Source: an uncultured Muribaculaceae bacterium
GTDB taxonomy: Bacteria > Bacteroidota > Bacteroidia > Bacteroidales > Muribaculaceae
Reading direction: 5' to 3'
Length of the DNA stretch: 28,695 nucleotides
Assembly (NCBI GenBank): GCA_910586595.1
Contig: CAJUJB010000033.1
Coordinates: forward strand, 1-28,695
Position numbers and translations under genes: made by a program. This document shows positions 1 through 7,069 of this stretch, piece by piece. The notes beneath the pieces are model-generated. The model was not told where the DNA came from. It saw nothing but the letters and a program-made list of their open reading frames with translations, and made no database searches. Numbering within the stretch: the first letter of the stretch is position 1; every line of letters starts with the position of its first letter.

Positions 1-21
1 GAGGACGTCAATCTTTAGTAG

Positions 22-55
22 CCCCCCACGCCGGAGCCTGCGGAGGCGTGGGGGG
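22..55. repeat. GC-rich perfect inverted repeat
   Basis: An 11-bp perfect stem (22-32 pairing with 45-55) encloses a 12-nt loop. A second, 9-bp inverted repeat (105-113 with 151-159) lies downstream. No open reading frame or T-tract is attached. It may be the terminator of a gene left of the window or part of a repeat element; neither can be decided from here. Confidence 0.5.
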
Positions 56-176
56 TGCGTGGGGGGGTAATCATGGACGAATGGATTGGCGTCTGAAAGA
101 CGTCGATTGGGCGTGGATGTCTGGTGAATCACGCAATCGGGTGCCATATTCGCCCAATCCGCGTCTGTCAGGCAAT

Positions 177-211
177 AAAAAAAACGATGCCGAAGATTTC
201 TCTTCGGCATC
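177..211 (-). terminator. Intrinsic terminator of the tRNA-Pro transcript
   Basis: Read on the minus strand, a perfect 10-bp stem (211-202 with 195-186, 6-nt loop) is followed, after one base, by eight T residues (complement of 184-177). It begins 16 nt beyond the 3' end of the tRNA, so it fits termination of that transcript. Confidence 0.85.
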
Positions 212-227
212 ATTCGCTTTTCTTTAG

Positions 228-301
228 TCGGGGTGACTAGACTCGAACTAGCGACCTCACGCCCCCCAGACGCGTACTCTAACCAACTGAGCTACACCCC
301 G
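228..301 (-). tRNA. tRNA-Pro (anticodon GGG)
   Basis: The minus strand folds into a full 74-nt cloverleaf. It has a 7-bp acceptor stem (CGGGGTG with CACCCCG, discriminator A), a D arm with GCTC/GAGT and the GTTGGTTA loop, an anticodon stem CGCGT/GCGTG holding loop CTGGGGG (U33, anticodon GGG), and a T arm GCTAG-TTCGAGT-CTAGT. The 3' CCA is not encoded (the next bases read CTA), so it must be added after transcription. A matched promoter lies upstream and a terminator downstream, so this is a single-gene transcript. The anticodon was read by eye, but the fold leaves little choice. Confidence 0.93.
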
Positions 302-319
302 TCTTTTTCAAAAGCGATG

Positions 320-351
320 CAAAGTTACGTACTTTATTTTATCCCTCCAAA
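320..351 (-). promoter_or_regulatory. Bacteroidota promoter of the tRNA-Pro gene
   Basis: On the minus strand TTTG (351-348) is followed after 20 nt by TAACTTTG (327-320), matching the Bacteroidota -33/-7 consensus. The expected transcription start is near 314-316, about 13-15 nt before the tRNA 5' end. Confidence 0.8.
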
Positions 352-550
352 TTTTTTCGCAACTTTTTTCAATAAAATTTTACAACAATTTCGCACATCG
401 TTGATTATTAGCCATCTAAAATTTTACGCCCACTCTATCCTCCAACCCTCCCGATTTTCGCCCCATATTAGTAAAAATATGAGTAAATAATCTGTTATTC
501 GGGCAATATCCATAATAATATCTGCCGTTCGCCATTATTTTGCAACATTG
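352..550. other. AT-rich spacer without a recognisable gene
   Basis: This stretch between the divergent tRNA promoter and the promoter of the gene at 607 is AT-rich. It has no convincing coding frame: the plus-strand frame crossing it starts inside the tRNA antisense and has no family signature. I see no clear hairpin in it. Confidence 0.6.
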
Positions 551-582
551 TGTTGCGAAGTGATAAAATTTTTATAACTTTG
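551..582 (+). promoter_or_regulatory. Promoter of the secreted protein gene at 607
   Basis: TGTTG (551-555) is followed after 19 nt by TAACTTTG (575-582). The predicted start site near 587-589 leaves a leader of about 20 nt before the ATG at 607. It also excludes the upstream in-frame ATG at 550, which would lie before transcription begins. Confidence 0.7.
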
Positions 583-606
583 TGGCAAAACTTAGGAAAA
601 AGTACT

Positions 607-2061
607 ATGGGAAAACAAATTTTACTTCTTGCTGCTGCCTTGTGCGTATCTTCGGTCGCATCTCAGGCCGCATCGCTTGATGCAAAAATGCTCTCTAAGA
701 GATTTAACCTTACGGCATCGAAACCCGTAAGCAAAGATAAAACATTACTCAGACGAGCTGCCGCCTCTGATGACAAAGCCATTATAAAGCCCTATAAAGA
801 ACGTATGGATCTATGGATGGGTGATGAGTGGGTAACCGTCAGCGAAGCAACCATCGACTATGATCTTCAGGGCCGTATCATCCAGTATGATGCCCGCGAC
901 CTGGAAGACGAAGAGGAGAATATCATCAACCGCACCGCCACGGAGTATGATGCCGACGGCAGAATAATCGCCATCACCGAGTCAACCTCTGAGGATGGTG
1001 GCCTTACATGGCGAAACGACCAGAAAAAAGATTATGCCTACGACGATGTCGTAACTTCTTTCCGTACTCTGGTTTCAACCAGCAGTTGGACCGCATCGGG
1101 CTGGGTGATTAGTATGGCCAACCGCTATCCGATTGTCCGTAATGACGCCGGTTCGATCACGCAGGTAGAGCGTCAGGTCTATTATATGGACGACTACGAT
1201 CCTACTGCCCGTGTTACAAATCAGGTCGATAAGGAAAATCCGGCGCTCGTGGTAGCCACCCGCGTCGATGAGATAAGTTCTTATAACCTCCAGTGGGAAG
1301 AAAATTTCGACCTCCGCGATATTGAGTGGCATTCTACCGACGGTCAGGTGATGAACTTCGACCTTACAGATTTCCTCGGTGGAACCAACCGCATCACAAA
1401 AGGCATGCTCTACTACGAGAATGAACCTAATGCCGAGGTTACCGGTGAATATCCCAGCGACTTCGAGGCTACCGTTAAATTTGAGCTCCCCGACGGATAC
1501 ATGATTTTATCTCGTATGTATACCGACGAAACTACTGGCTCGTACTACGACTCCAAAGTCCTCGTCTACGAAGAAGATGGAGAGACTTTTACCGAAGAAG
1601 ACCTCATCACATATCTTATCGATGACCATGGCAATGTTGTCGAGGTTAATCAGGTGTCGATGGAGCAGGGCGAAGTCATTTGGTATGCCAGCGAGCGCTA
1701 TGTATATCTTTATAATGAAGACGGCGCGCCCCTCGAGATTGTCACTGCCATTTATGACGAAGACGAAAAGATATATATCAACGACTTCCGCCAGATTTAC
1801 TCCGACTTCAAGGATGTGGCTGGCATTTCGGCTCCCGAAGCTGCTTCAGCTCCTGCCTGGAGCATACAGGGCAATATCTTGAAAGTTAAATCTGCTTCTC
1901 CGGCCGACGTCCGCGTGGTAGGTCTTGATGGCAAGACTGTCGCTTCGGCCCTCCCGGCTACCGATGTCACAATCGACCTCGCTCCCCTCACTCCAGGTCT
2001 TTACATCGTTCAGACCGTATCGCCCGACGGTGCAAGCACATTCAAGATTGCTGTCCGGTGA
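607..2061 (+). CDS. Secreted protein with Por/T9SS-like C-terminal sorting domain
   Basis: A 484-aa protein of unknown function. The first about 22 residues (MGKQILLLAAALCVSSVASQA) are a clear signal peptide, and this fixes the start at 607 rather than at the upstream in-frame ATG (550). The middle is acidic and rich in short segments of the kind 'YDxxGRI' and 'YDADGRI', reminiscent of YD/RHS-like or DUF4595-like beta repeats; no enzyme motif is visible. The last about 75 residues (roughly 410-484) resemble Por secretion-system tails: a 'DVRVVGLDGK' strand followed by 'LTPGLYIVQ' and a final basic strand ending at the C-terminus. I infer export across the outer membrane or surface display. 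It stands alone, with its own promoter and terminator. Family knowledge supports only the tail assignment; the role is unknown. Confidence 0.8.
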   Translation: MGKQILLLAAALCVSSVASQAASLDAKMLSKRFNLTASKPVSKDKTLLRRAAASDDKAIIKPYKERMDLWMGDEWVTVSEATIDYDLQGRIIQYDARDLEDEEENIINRTATEYDADGRIIAITESTSEDGGLTWRNDQKKDYAYDDVVTSFRTLVSTSSWTASGWVISMANRYPIVRNDAGSITQVERQVYYMDDYDPTARVTNQVDKENPALVVATRVDEISSYNLQWEENFDLRDIEWHSTDGQVMNFDLTDFLGGTNRITKGMLYYENEPNAEVTGEYPSDFEATVKFELPDGYMILSRMYTDETTGSYYDSKVLVYEEDGETFTEEDLITYLIDDHGNVVEVNQVSMEQGEVIWYASERYVYLYNEDGAPLEIVTAIYDEDEKIYINDFRQIYSDFKDVAGISAPEAASAPAWSIQGNILKVKSASPADVRVVGLDGKTVASALPATDVTIDLAPLTPGLYIVQTVSPDGASTFKIAVR

Positions 2062-2106
2062 TCAATATGGCATTCAATTAGACTATATAATTCAAAACAG
2101 ATGTTT

Positions 2107-2146
2107 TGCCGCGAATGTCCGTGAGGATCTTCGCGGCAGTTTTTTT
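2107..2146 (+). terminator. Intrinsic terminator after the secreted protein gene
   Basis: A perfect 9-bp stem (2107-2115 with 2130-2138, TGCCGCGAA/TTCGCGGCA) is followed by G and seven T residues. It lies 45 nt after the stop codon and 19 nt before the end of the convergent portal gene. There is no A-tract on its left, so it should work only for plus-strand transcripts. Confidence 0.88.
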
Positions 2147-2164
2147 AGAGGGCGCTTGATTGCG

Positions 2165-3466
2165 TTACCGGCTCGCGAGTGCCTTGGTGTTGCGGCTCTC
2201 CGTGAATGAGGCGAAGGTCTCGAATATGTCTGCCAGGGCTATCGTGGCGTTGCGTATCTGGCTCTCCAGCATCTCGGCGCCTGTGCTTCCGCTTTGGCTG
2301 CGCCCCAATAGGGCGCTCCCCACTCCTGATATGTCATCGAAGAGCTTCATGAGTATGTCGAGCATCTGGTAGGCTCCCGTGTTGGCCGTATTGGTCATTA
2401 CCTGCTGTGGCAGATGCTGGCCCTTTCCTGATATGGCGATTACCCCGTCGGAGTGCGCCCAGGCTCCGGTGATGTCTTCCCACCGCGTGCCGTCTACCCT
2501 TTGGTCCATCGGGAATATCAACACACCTTTTGCCGCGGAGCTCATCATTTTGTCTATCGCCACTATGATGCGGTTGATGTGGCGCTGCTGGTCGATCACA
2601 TCCTCTACGAACGAATGCACTTCGCCGTCGGTCAGTGGGTAGAACTTCAAGGCGAACGGGTGGCTGCCGTGGCTGAATGGTGAGTCGTGCTCCGAAAGCA
2701 CATATCCGTCAGGTGCGAGATACCGGCAATGCCATACAAAATCCTTGACAGGGCTGTCGCTGTCGGTTTTCTCCCGGCAGTCAAGCGTCCATACCTCGAT
2801 CACCCTGCATCGCCCCGCCGAGTCGCAGCTGAAGAAATCGACGCCTGAGTCGGGGCTGCCTATAAGCGAAGTCCTCAGTGGCCCCGTGGCGTCGGCTGTG
2901 GCATAGCGGAGGCTTATCTCGGCGGCCTTGGCATGGCTCTCGCCCGCGAAGCGGTTCACGATCTCAGGTAGGGTCATGTCGTGAAGCATTCCTATCAGGT
3001 CTATATCCCAGCCGCGCGGGTCTCTGAAATCATTCACGAAAAACTTGCGCGGATCCACATTGTCAATCCATATCCCGTATCCGCCCCAGCGCCGCTCTCT
3101 TGCTATACGCTGTATTACACATCCCGAAATCAGAAATTCTTCAAGGGCACGGCTGTCGAGTTCGGCCAGACTGTTGGCGCTTGCTATGCCGGCTATGGCT
3201 CCATCGGTGTAGCTGCCTTTCTCTCCGGTCTGCCATCGCCAGCGGCCTACTACGGTTTTTATTAGCTGGCGGATGAGGTTGTTGGTAAGCGGCTTGGCCC
3301 CTTCTTGCTCTAATAGCTCCTTCTCCGTCATCCGTATGCCCTCTCGGTTCCTTACCATATCACACCATTGGTTGCCGTAGGCGAAATTCTTATGCCGGAG
3401 CCGGCGTTCCCTTAGCGCCCCGGCATCGGCCCATGCCTTGTAGGCTGCATCAAGTATCTGTGTCAT
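2165..3466 (-). CDS. Phage portal protein (P22/podovirus-like), short form
   Basis: A 433-aa protein. Portals form the dodecameric ring at the capsid vertex through which DNA is packaged and ejected. The N-terminus has the family layout: 'FAYGNQW' near residue 28, a following 'R.G.....L.NNLIRQLIKTVVG' segment, then 'EEFLISGCVIQRIARERRWGG'. The C-terminal part has 'DDISGVGSALLGRSQSG' and a helix 'AEMLESQIRNATIALADIF', as in portals of this type. It starts with an ATGA overlap on the stop of the upstream 190-aa gene, implying translational coupling. It is shorter than P22-like portals (usually about 500-725 aa) and ends soon after the 'ALADIF' helix, so the distal C-terminal region is missing or was never present. 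The reading frame is intact. The call rests on recognised motifs, not on a search. Confidence 0.78.
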   Translation of the reverse strand: MTQILDAAYKAWADAGALRERRLRHKNFAYGNQWCDMVRNREGIRMTEKELLEQEGAKPLTNNLIRQLIKTVVGRWRWQTGEKGSYTDGAIAGIASANSLAELDSRALEEFLISGCVIQRIARERRWGGYGIWIDNVDPRKFFVNDFRDPRGWDIDLIGMLHDMTLPEIVNRFAGESHAKAAEISLRYATADATGPLRTSLIGSPDSGVDFFSCDSAGRCRVIEVWTLDCREKTDSDSPVKDFVWHCRYLAPDGYVLSEHDSPFSHGSHPFALKFYPLTDGEVHSFVEDVIDQQRHINRIIVAIDKMMSSAAKGVLIFPMDQRVDGTRWEDITGAWAHSDGVIAISGKGQHLPQQVMTNTANTGAYQMLDILMKLFDDISGVGSALLGRSQSGSTGAEMLESQIRNATIALADIFETFASFTESRNTKALASR

Positions 3467-4035
3467 ATCTCAAGAAGTATTTGTGTGCTTGGCATGCTGG
3501 CCAGAGCGGATTCATCAAATGTATAATAATCTTCTCCCGGGTCGATCGCCGCTGTCACTGTCAGGGCTTGCGTCGCTGCGGGCCATGCAAGTATTTCGGA
3601 TGCCCGTCCGCCTGAGGCGCCTCCCGTTGCCACTGCCACCGGGTGTGCGGCCGTGGCCGCTGTATAGGGGTTACTCTGAAGCTGGATTATCCTTTCGGCC
3701 TCCGACGCCGGCTCTACCTCTACAGCCCGCAGCCACCCTTTGAGCTTTACTGCGAATACCCGCCGGCACATTTCGGGTGGAGTCAATACTGTGCCTCCTG
3801 GGTTCCCGCTCACGGCCGATATTTCTACCGATGCCGCTATATTGCTCGGAGCTACTTCCGATACACTTCCCTTGTCAAGAAGGTCGAGATACCATTGCCT
3901 CAGCTGTAGCTCGAGTACGGCGTCGATGTCTATGCCGTCGGTCTGTTCTATCGCGCAGTCGGCCCGGAGGGGCTCAAGGCCGCCGGCTATGCGGCGGCGC
4001 CTGAGCATTTCGGCTTTGGTCAGTGTGATTTTCAT
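3463..4035 (-). CDS. Virion-operon protein of unknown function between capsid and portal genes
   Basis: A 190-aa protein that I do not recognise. The start is ATG at 4035, overlapping the stop of the capsid gene by 4 nt (ATGA). The open frame extends much further upstream, but that part is a shadow of the capsid gene. It begins 'MKITLTKAEMLRRRRIAGGLEP' and continues with an acidic helix and 'LELQLRQWYLDLLDKGSV'. Next come a beta-rich centre, an Ala/Gly/Thr-rich stretch near 125-150, and an acidic C-terminus. There is no signal peptide or membrane segment. Its place between capsid and portal suggests a head-completion, connector or minor head protein, but that is inference from position only. 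Confidence 0.7.
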   Translation of the reverse strand: MKITLTKAEMLRRRRIAGGLEPLRADCAIEQTDGIDIDAVLELQLRQWYLDLLDKGSVSEVAPSNIAASVEISAVSGNPGGTVLTPPEMCRRVFAVKLKGWLRAVEVEPASEAERIIQLQSNPYTAATAAHPVAVATGGASGGRASEILAWPAATQALTVTAAIDPGEDYYTFDESALASMPSTQILLEI

Positions 4036-5327
4036 TCCCGGTCTGATAAGCCTATTACACGTATATGGGAGTTCGGATAGCGGAGCACTACACACGAGGC
4101 TTCGGTGAGAACCACCGCATCGGTATTGCGCTGCCCGGAGGCGCGGAGGTCGAGCTTTTCTGCCTGGAAGGGGAGATGAACATACTTGGTCATGTAGTTC
4201 GGGTCGAGGATGAAGCCGTCGCCTCGGTGCCCGCACTGGTCGAAGACTTCGGAGTGGAGAACATAGAGGGTGCCGAAGTTGGAGACTATCTCCTTGAACT
4301 CCATGCCCCATTTCACCTTCGTCTCTCCGCCCGAAAGGACTTTGGTATACTGCAGGCGGCTCAGGGCTTCCATCAGGGCAGTGCCCGCAAGCAGTATTTT
4401 GCGCTTCGACCCGTTGTTGCCGGTGAAGGCCTGGCTGCATAGTGTCACCAGATCTGACTCGGTCAGGGCGTCGAGTACCACTTCCACGCTGCGGGGCGCT
4501 TGCCCCCAGATGCCGCCGGTGAGGTATACGTTCTCGTTCTTGTTGGAGTCAAAGAGAATAGCCCGCTGGCCGAAGAGAAAATTCTTTTCCATGCCGAGAC
4601 GCATGTCGATGATTGCCGCCTCTTCCTGGTCGGAGAAATTCCAGCCTACTTCCTTCCCGGCTATCTTGGCCAGGGTGCTCTGTTCTACCTGCATCTTGAA
4701 GATCTGGCAGTTGTTCGACGCCTTGCGGGGAAGCGCCGCAAATTGTGCCGTCTGCACGTCGAGCTCGGTGGCCGCACGCCCCATCCTCACTATGCGGGTG
4801 CCTTGGGCAAGGGCCGGAAGACCCATGTAGCTGCCGGTCATGCTGTTGATCATTTGCCCGTTGATAGGCACTACTTCCACGCCTCCGTCCTGAGGTCGGC
4901 CTATCACATAGGCAACCAAGGGGCCGGCCAGGCGGCCGCCGTCGGTGCCTCCGCTCACGTCGGGGAAAAGCACGGTTTCTGAGATGTCGAAGATATTGTC
5001 GGCGTCGGTGCGGAGTATGAACGACATTATTCCCTCGCCGCGTTCGATTCCGTTGCCCGATACGTAGGCCTCGGTCATCTTGGCCTCGGTGAGCTTCGTG
5101 TCCACCGAGTAGTACTCCACGGTCATTGAGTTGGCATGTCGGCTCATGGCGCAGCGGGTGAGCTGGTCGATTGGCGTCGACATAGGTCGCACTTTCACTA
5201 TGCGCTGGTCTATTGAGTTTTTGAGAAGCTCGGGCGATGCCTGGGCGATGTTTTCTGTTGTGGCGGGTGCGGCGCTGATGTGTTGGCCCCCGTTGATGCC
5301 GGGTGCGATGGTGGTGTTGCTTGTCAT
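4032..5327 (-). CDS. Phage major capsid protein, HK97-fold type (SU10/DUF5309-like)
   Basis: A 431-aa protein. The disordered Asn/Ala/Thr-rich N-terminus (about 1-45) is followed by a segment rich in 'EAKMTEAYVSG' and 'GEGIMSFILR'. The central part has 'EEAAIIDMRLGMEKNFLFGQR', the E-rich helix and 'LFG' pattern of this capsid group. The C-terminal third carries the characteristic 'VSNFGTLYVLHSEVFDQCG' then 'GFILDPNYMTKYVHLPFQAEKLDLRASGQ' (P-domain-like) and a final 'VLTEASCVVLRYPNSHIRVI'. It would self-assemble as the shell of a virus-like particle. It follows a 104-aa gene after 44 nt and overlaps the next gene by 4 nt. The frame is intact, with no stop or frameshift. The leader is A-rich without an obvious Shine-Dalgarno sequence. 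The family call is by pattern recognition. Confidence 0.78.
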   Translation of the reverse strand: MTSNTTIAPGINGGQHISAAPATTENIAQASPELLKNSIDQRIVKVRPMSTPIDQLTRCAMSRHANSMTVEYYSVDTKLTEAKMTEAYVSGNGIERGEGIMSFILRTDADNIFDISETVLFPDVSGGTDGGRLAGPLVAYVIGRPQDGGVEVVPINGQMINSMTGSYMGLPALAQGTRIVRMGRAATELDVQTAQFAALPRKASNNCQIFKMQVEQSTLAKIAGKEVGWNFSDQEEAAIIDMRLGMEKNFLFGQRAILFDSNKNENVYLTGGIWGQAPRSVEVVLDALTESDLVTLCSQAFTGNNGSKRKILLAGTALMEALSRLQYTKVLSGGETKVKWGMEFKEIVSNFGTLYVLHSEVFDQCGHRGDGFILDPNYMTKYVHLPFQAEKLDLRASGQRNTDAVVLTEASCVVLRYPNSHIRVIGLSDRE

Positions 5328-5371
5328 TGTAGTAGTGTGTTTATTGATTGATTAAGAGTAAGTGAACTTGT

Positions 5372-5686
5372 TTAGAATCCCTCCCAGAAATCAGGGCTTA
5401 CGTGCGCCAGGAAACCAGGGCATGAATCGGGCGTGTCGGGAGGTGTGGGTGCTGGTTCGGTCTGGTACATTGCCACTTCCGGAGGGTTGTCCGGCGTCGC
5501 ATCGGCTGGCTCTGCGTCCTCAGGTGGGTCGATAAATTGTGCTATGAGCTGGCGGGCATCGCCGCCCTCGGCTATTTCTGCAAGTATACGTGCGCACTCG
5601 GGGTTAGCGCTGATTGCGCGCAGTAGGGCGGTGTCGCCGGTGCCGTCTGAGTCGGGAGTGCAGGGTGGGGGAGTGTCTGTTTGCAT
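5372..5686 (-). CDS. Small acidic protein heading the virion operon
   Basis: A 104-aa, proline-rich acidic protein. The chosen start is ATG at 5686 (MQTDTPPPC...). The open frame extends to 5755, but the upstream Met precedes the predicted promoter start site, and the A-rich leader 'AAACACCAACACA' abuts 5686 just as a similar leader abuts the capsid gene. Visible parts are a proline-rich N-terminus, one predicted helix near residues 20-45 (LLRAISANPECARILAEIA), a Pro/Asp/Glu-rich linker and an aromatic C-terminus 'SPDFWEGF'. There is no known domain. A small acidic protein just upstream of a capsid gene often acts as scaffold or capsid-assembly factor; that role is inferred from position. Confidence 0.65.
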   Translation of the reverse strand: MQTDTPPPCTPDSDGTGDTALLRAISANPECARILAEIAEGGDARQLIAQFIDPPEDAEPADATPDNPPEVAMYQTEPAPTPPDTPDSCPGFLAHVSPDFWEGF

Positions 5687-5719
5687 TGTGTTGGTGTTTA
5701 TTGGTTTGTGATTACGTTG

Positions 5720-5727
5720 CAAAGTTA
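5720..5727 (-). promoter_or_regulatory. Probable -7 element of the virion operon
   Basis: TAACTTTG on the minus strand (5727-5720) would start transcription near 5714-5716, about 28-30 nt upstream of the ATG at 5686. The expected -33 TTTG is not present at 19-20 nt, so the promoter is weaker or depends on an activator. A 12-bp palindrome (TACCATTTGGTA, 5760-5771) lies upstream and could be an operator. Confidence 0.5.
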
Positions 5728-5885
5728 CGGCTCCGTTCACCGGCCCTGTCCGCACTTTTTACCATTTGGTAATTTCGTACTTCCCGATGTCTGATGTTTT
5801 TCGTTTCATTTGTCTTATGTTCAACTGCTTACGCATTCTTCTGCTCTAAAATGGAAAATATGCTCCACGGGCAAAAAAAATTTAG

Positions 5886-5893
5886 TAATTTTG
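5886..5893 (+). promoter_or_regulatory. -7 element overlapping the DUF1573 gene start
   Basis: TAATTTTG at 5886-5893 ends only 4 nt before the ATG at 5898. With the usual Bacteroidota spacing the mRNA would begin at or within a base or two of the start codon (leaderless). No TTTG is seen 19-20 nt upstream. The 18 nt ending here are identical to those at the promoter of the RNA candidate at 7047-7064. Confidence 0.6.
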
Positions 5894-5897
5894 AAGC

Positions 5898-6965
5898 ATG
5901 AAAAGAATAATCGCCTCAATAGTCGCAGCCGGAGCCGTAGCTCTCGGCGCATTGGCCGCCCAGCAGGTAAAGTGGCTCGACCTAAATCATAATTTCGGAG
6001 CTTTCGACGAAGGCCTCGGCCCCGTTAGCTACGATTTCCGCTTTGTCAATACCACCTCTGAGCCTATCTCAATCGTCAACGCGCGTGCTTCATGCGGCTG
6101 CACATCGCCCAAGTATACCCGTGAGCCTATAGCCCCTGGCGATACAGCCTCAATCACCGTCACTTACGATCCCGCAGGCCGACCTGGCCATTTCTCCAAG
6201 TACGTGGCTGTCAACTTGTCGGGCGATATTCCGCAGACTAAGCTTACTGTCGAGGGCACTGTGGTCGGCTCGGCCGAGAGTGTCGCTCGCCGTTACCCGG
6301 CTGCATGTGGCGAGACTATCCAGCTCGAAGGGGCCTTGATGGTCGGTGAAGTCACCAAGGGGCAGATGCGCACCGTTTTCCTCGATGCATACAACCGCTC
6401 GACCCACGAAATCTCACCCGTCGTGGAGAATATGCCTTCATACCTCGACGTCACTGTCTCTCCCGAGACGGTGCCACCGGGCCAGCAGTTCACTTATATC
6501 TTCTACATGCATTCCGACAAATGCCCCCTCTACGGCATTGTGTCTGACTCGATTACCATCCGCCCGGCAGCCGGTTCTCCCGAAGGCTGTACTATTCCGG
6601 CAATTGCCGTAGTGCGTGAAGACTTCTCCAAGATGACTCCAGCGCAGCTTAAGAAGGCTCCTAAGCTTGCCCTGAGCGAGACATCTCTAGACTTTGGCCG
6701 ACTTTCCGACGGGGTGACAACGCGCCAGTGCGTCATCCGCAACACGGGCAAATCGCCTCTTAAAATCCGGCGTGTATATACTGCCGATCCCGGCGTAAGC
6801 GTAAGTGTCTCCTCCGATACCGTAAAGCCCGGTAAGGAAGCCACCATCACCGTCTCGGTCGACCGTCAGGCACTCCCTGGGGCACTTCTCAACGCCCGTG
6901 TCTCAATCATCACAAACGACCCCGACGCCTCTGTCACCAATTTGCGCGTTGTAGGTGAGTTATAG
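5898..6965 (+). CDS. DUF1573-domain secreted protein
   Basis: A 355-aa exported protein with two immunoglobulin-like DUF1573 (ASH/HYDIN-type) domains. Residues 1-21 are a signal peptide (MKRIIASIVAAGAVALGALAA), which fixes the start at 5898. Domain 1 (about 25-115) has the family pattern 'NFGAFDEG...FRFVNTTSEPISI...ASCGCTSPKY...PIAPGDTASITVTYDP'; domain 2 (about 255-355) has 'LDFGRLSDG', 'CVIRNTGKSPLKI' and 'VKPGKEATITV'. The region between them is also beta-rich. DUF1573 proteins are abundant in Bacteroidota and their biochemical role is largely undefined; structural or binding functions in the periplasm or on the surface are assumed. The gene is monocistronic as far as can be seen, and its promoter leaves almost no 5' leader. 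Confidence 0.9.
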   Translation: MKRIIASIVAAGAVALGALAAQQVKWLDLNHNFGAFDEGLGPVSYDFRFVNTTSEPISIVNARASCGCTSPKYTREPIAPGDTASITVTYDPAGRPGHFSKYVAVNLSGDIPQTKLTVEGTVVGSAESVARRYPAACGETIQLEGALMVGEVTKGQMRTVFLDAYNRSTHEISPVVENMPSYLDVTVSPETVPPGQQFTYIFYMHSDKCPLYGIVSDSITIRPAAGSPEGCTIPAIAVVREDFSKMTPAQLKKAPKLALSETSLDFGRLSDGVTTRQCVIRNTGKSPLKIRRVYTADPGVSVSVSSDTVKPGKEATITVSVDRQALPGALLNARVSIITNDPDASVTNLRVVGEL

Positions 6966-7033
6966 TCAGTGCGTTGAAAAAGTGTTTGCGAATACTAAAA
7001 AGGCTTAATTAATCGCCTCGAGAGTAAAAAAAC

Positions 7034-7064
7034 TTGCAAGACACTGAAAAATTTAGTAATTTTG
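7034..7064 (+). promoter_or_regulatory. Promoter of the RNA candidate
   Basis: TTG (7034-7036) is followed after 20 nt by TAATTTTG (7057-7064), a good Bacteroidota match. No protein gene starts within the next 450 nt. Instead a structured region and an intrinsic terminator follow. Confidence 0.75.
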
Positions 7065-7069
7065 CATCA

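Noticed and set aside
4036..4440. Upstream extension of the 190-aa virion gene
   Set aside because: It overlaps the capsid gene in another frame and is Arg/Pro-rich shadow sequence. The ATGA overlap at 4035 gives a natural start.
5328..5371. Possible extra gene between the 104-aa gene and the capsid gene
   Set aside because: Only 44 nt, consisting of an A-rich leader for the capsid gene.
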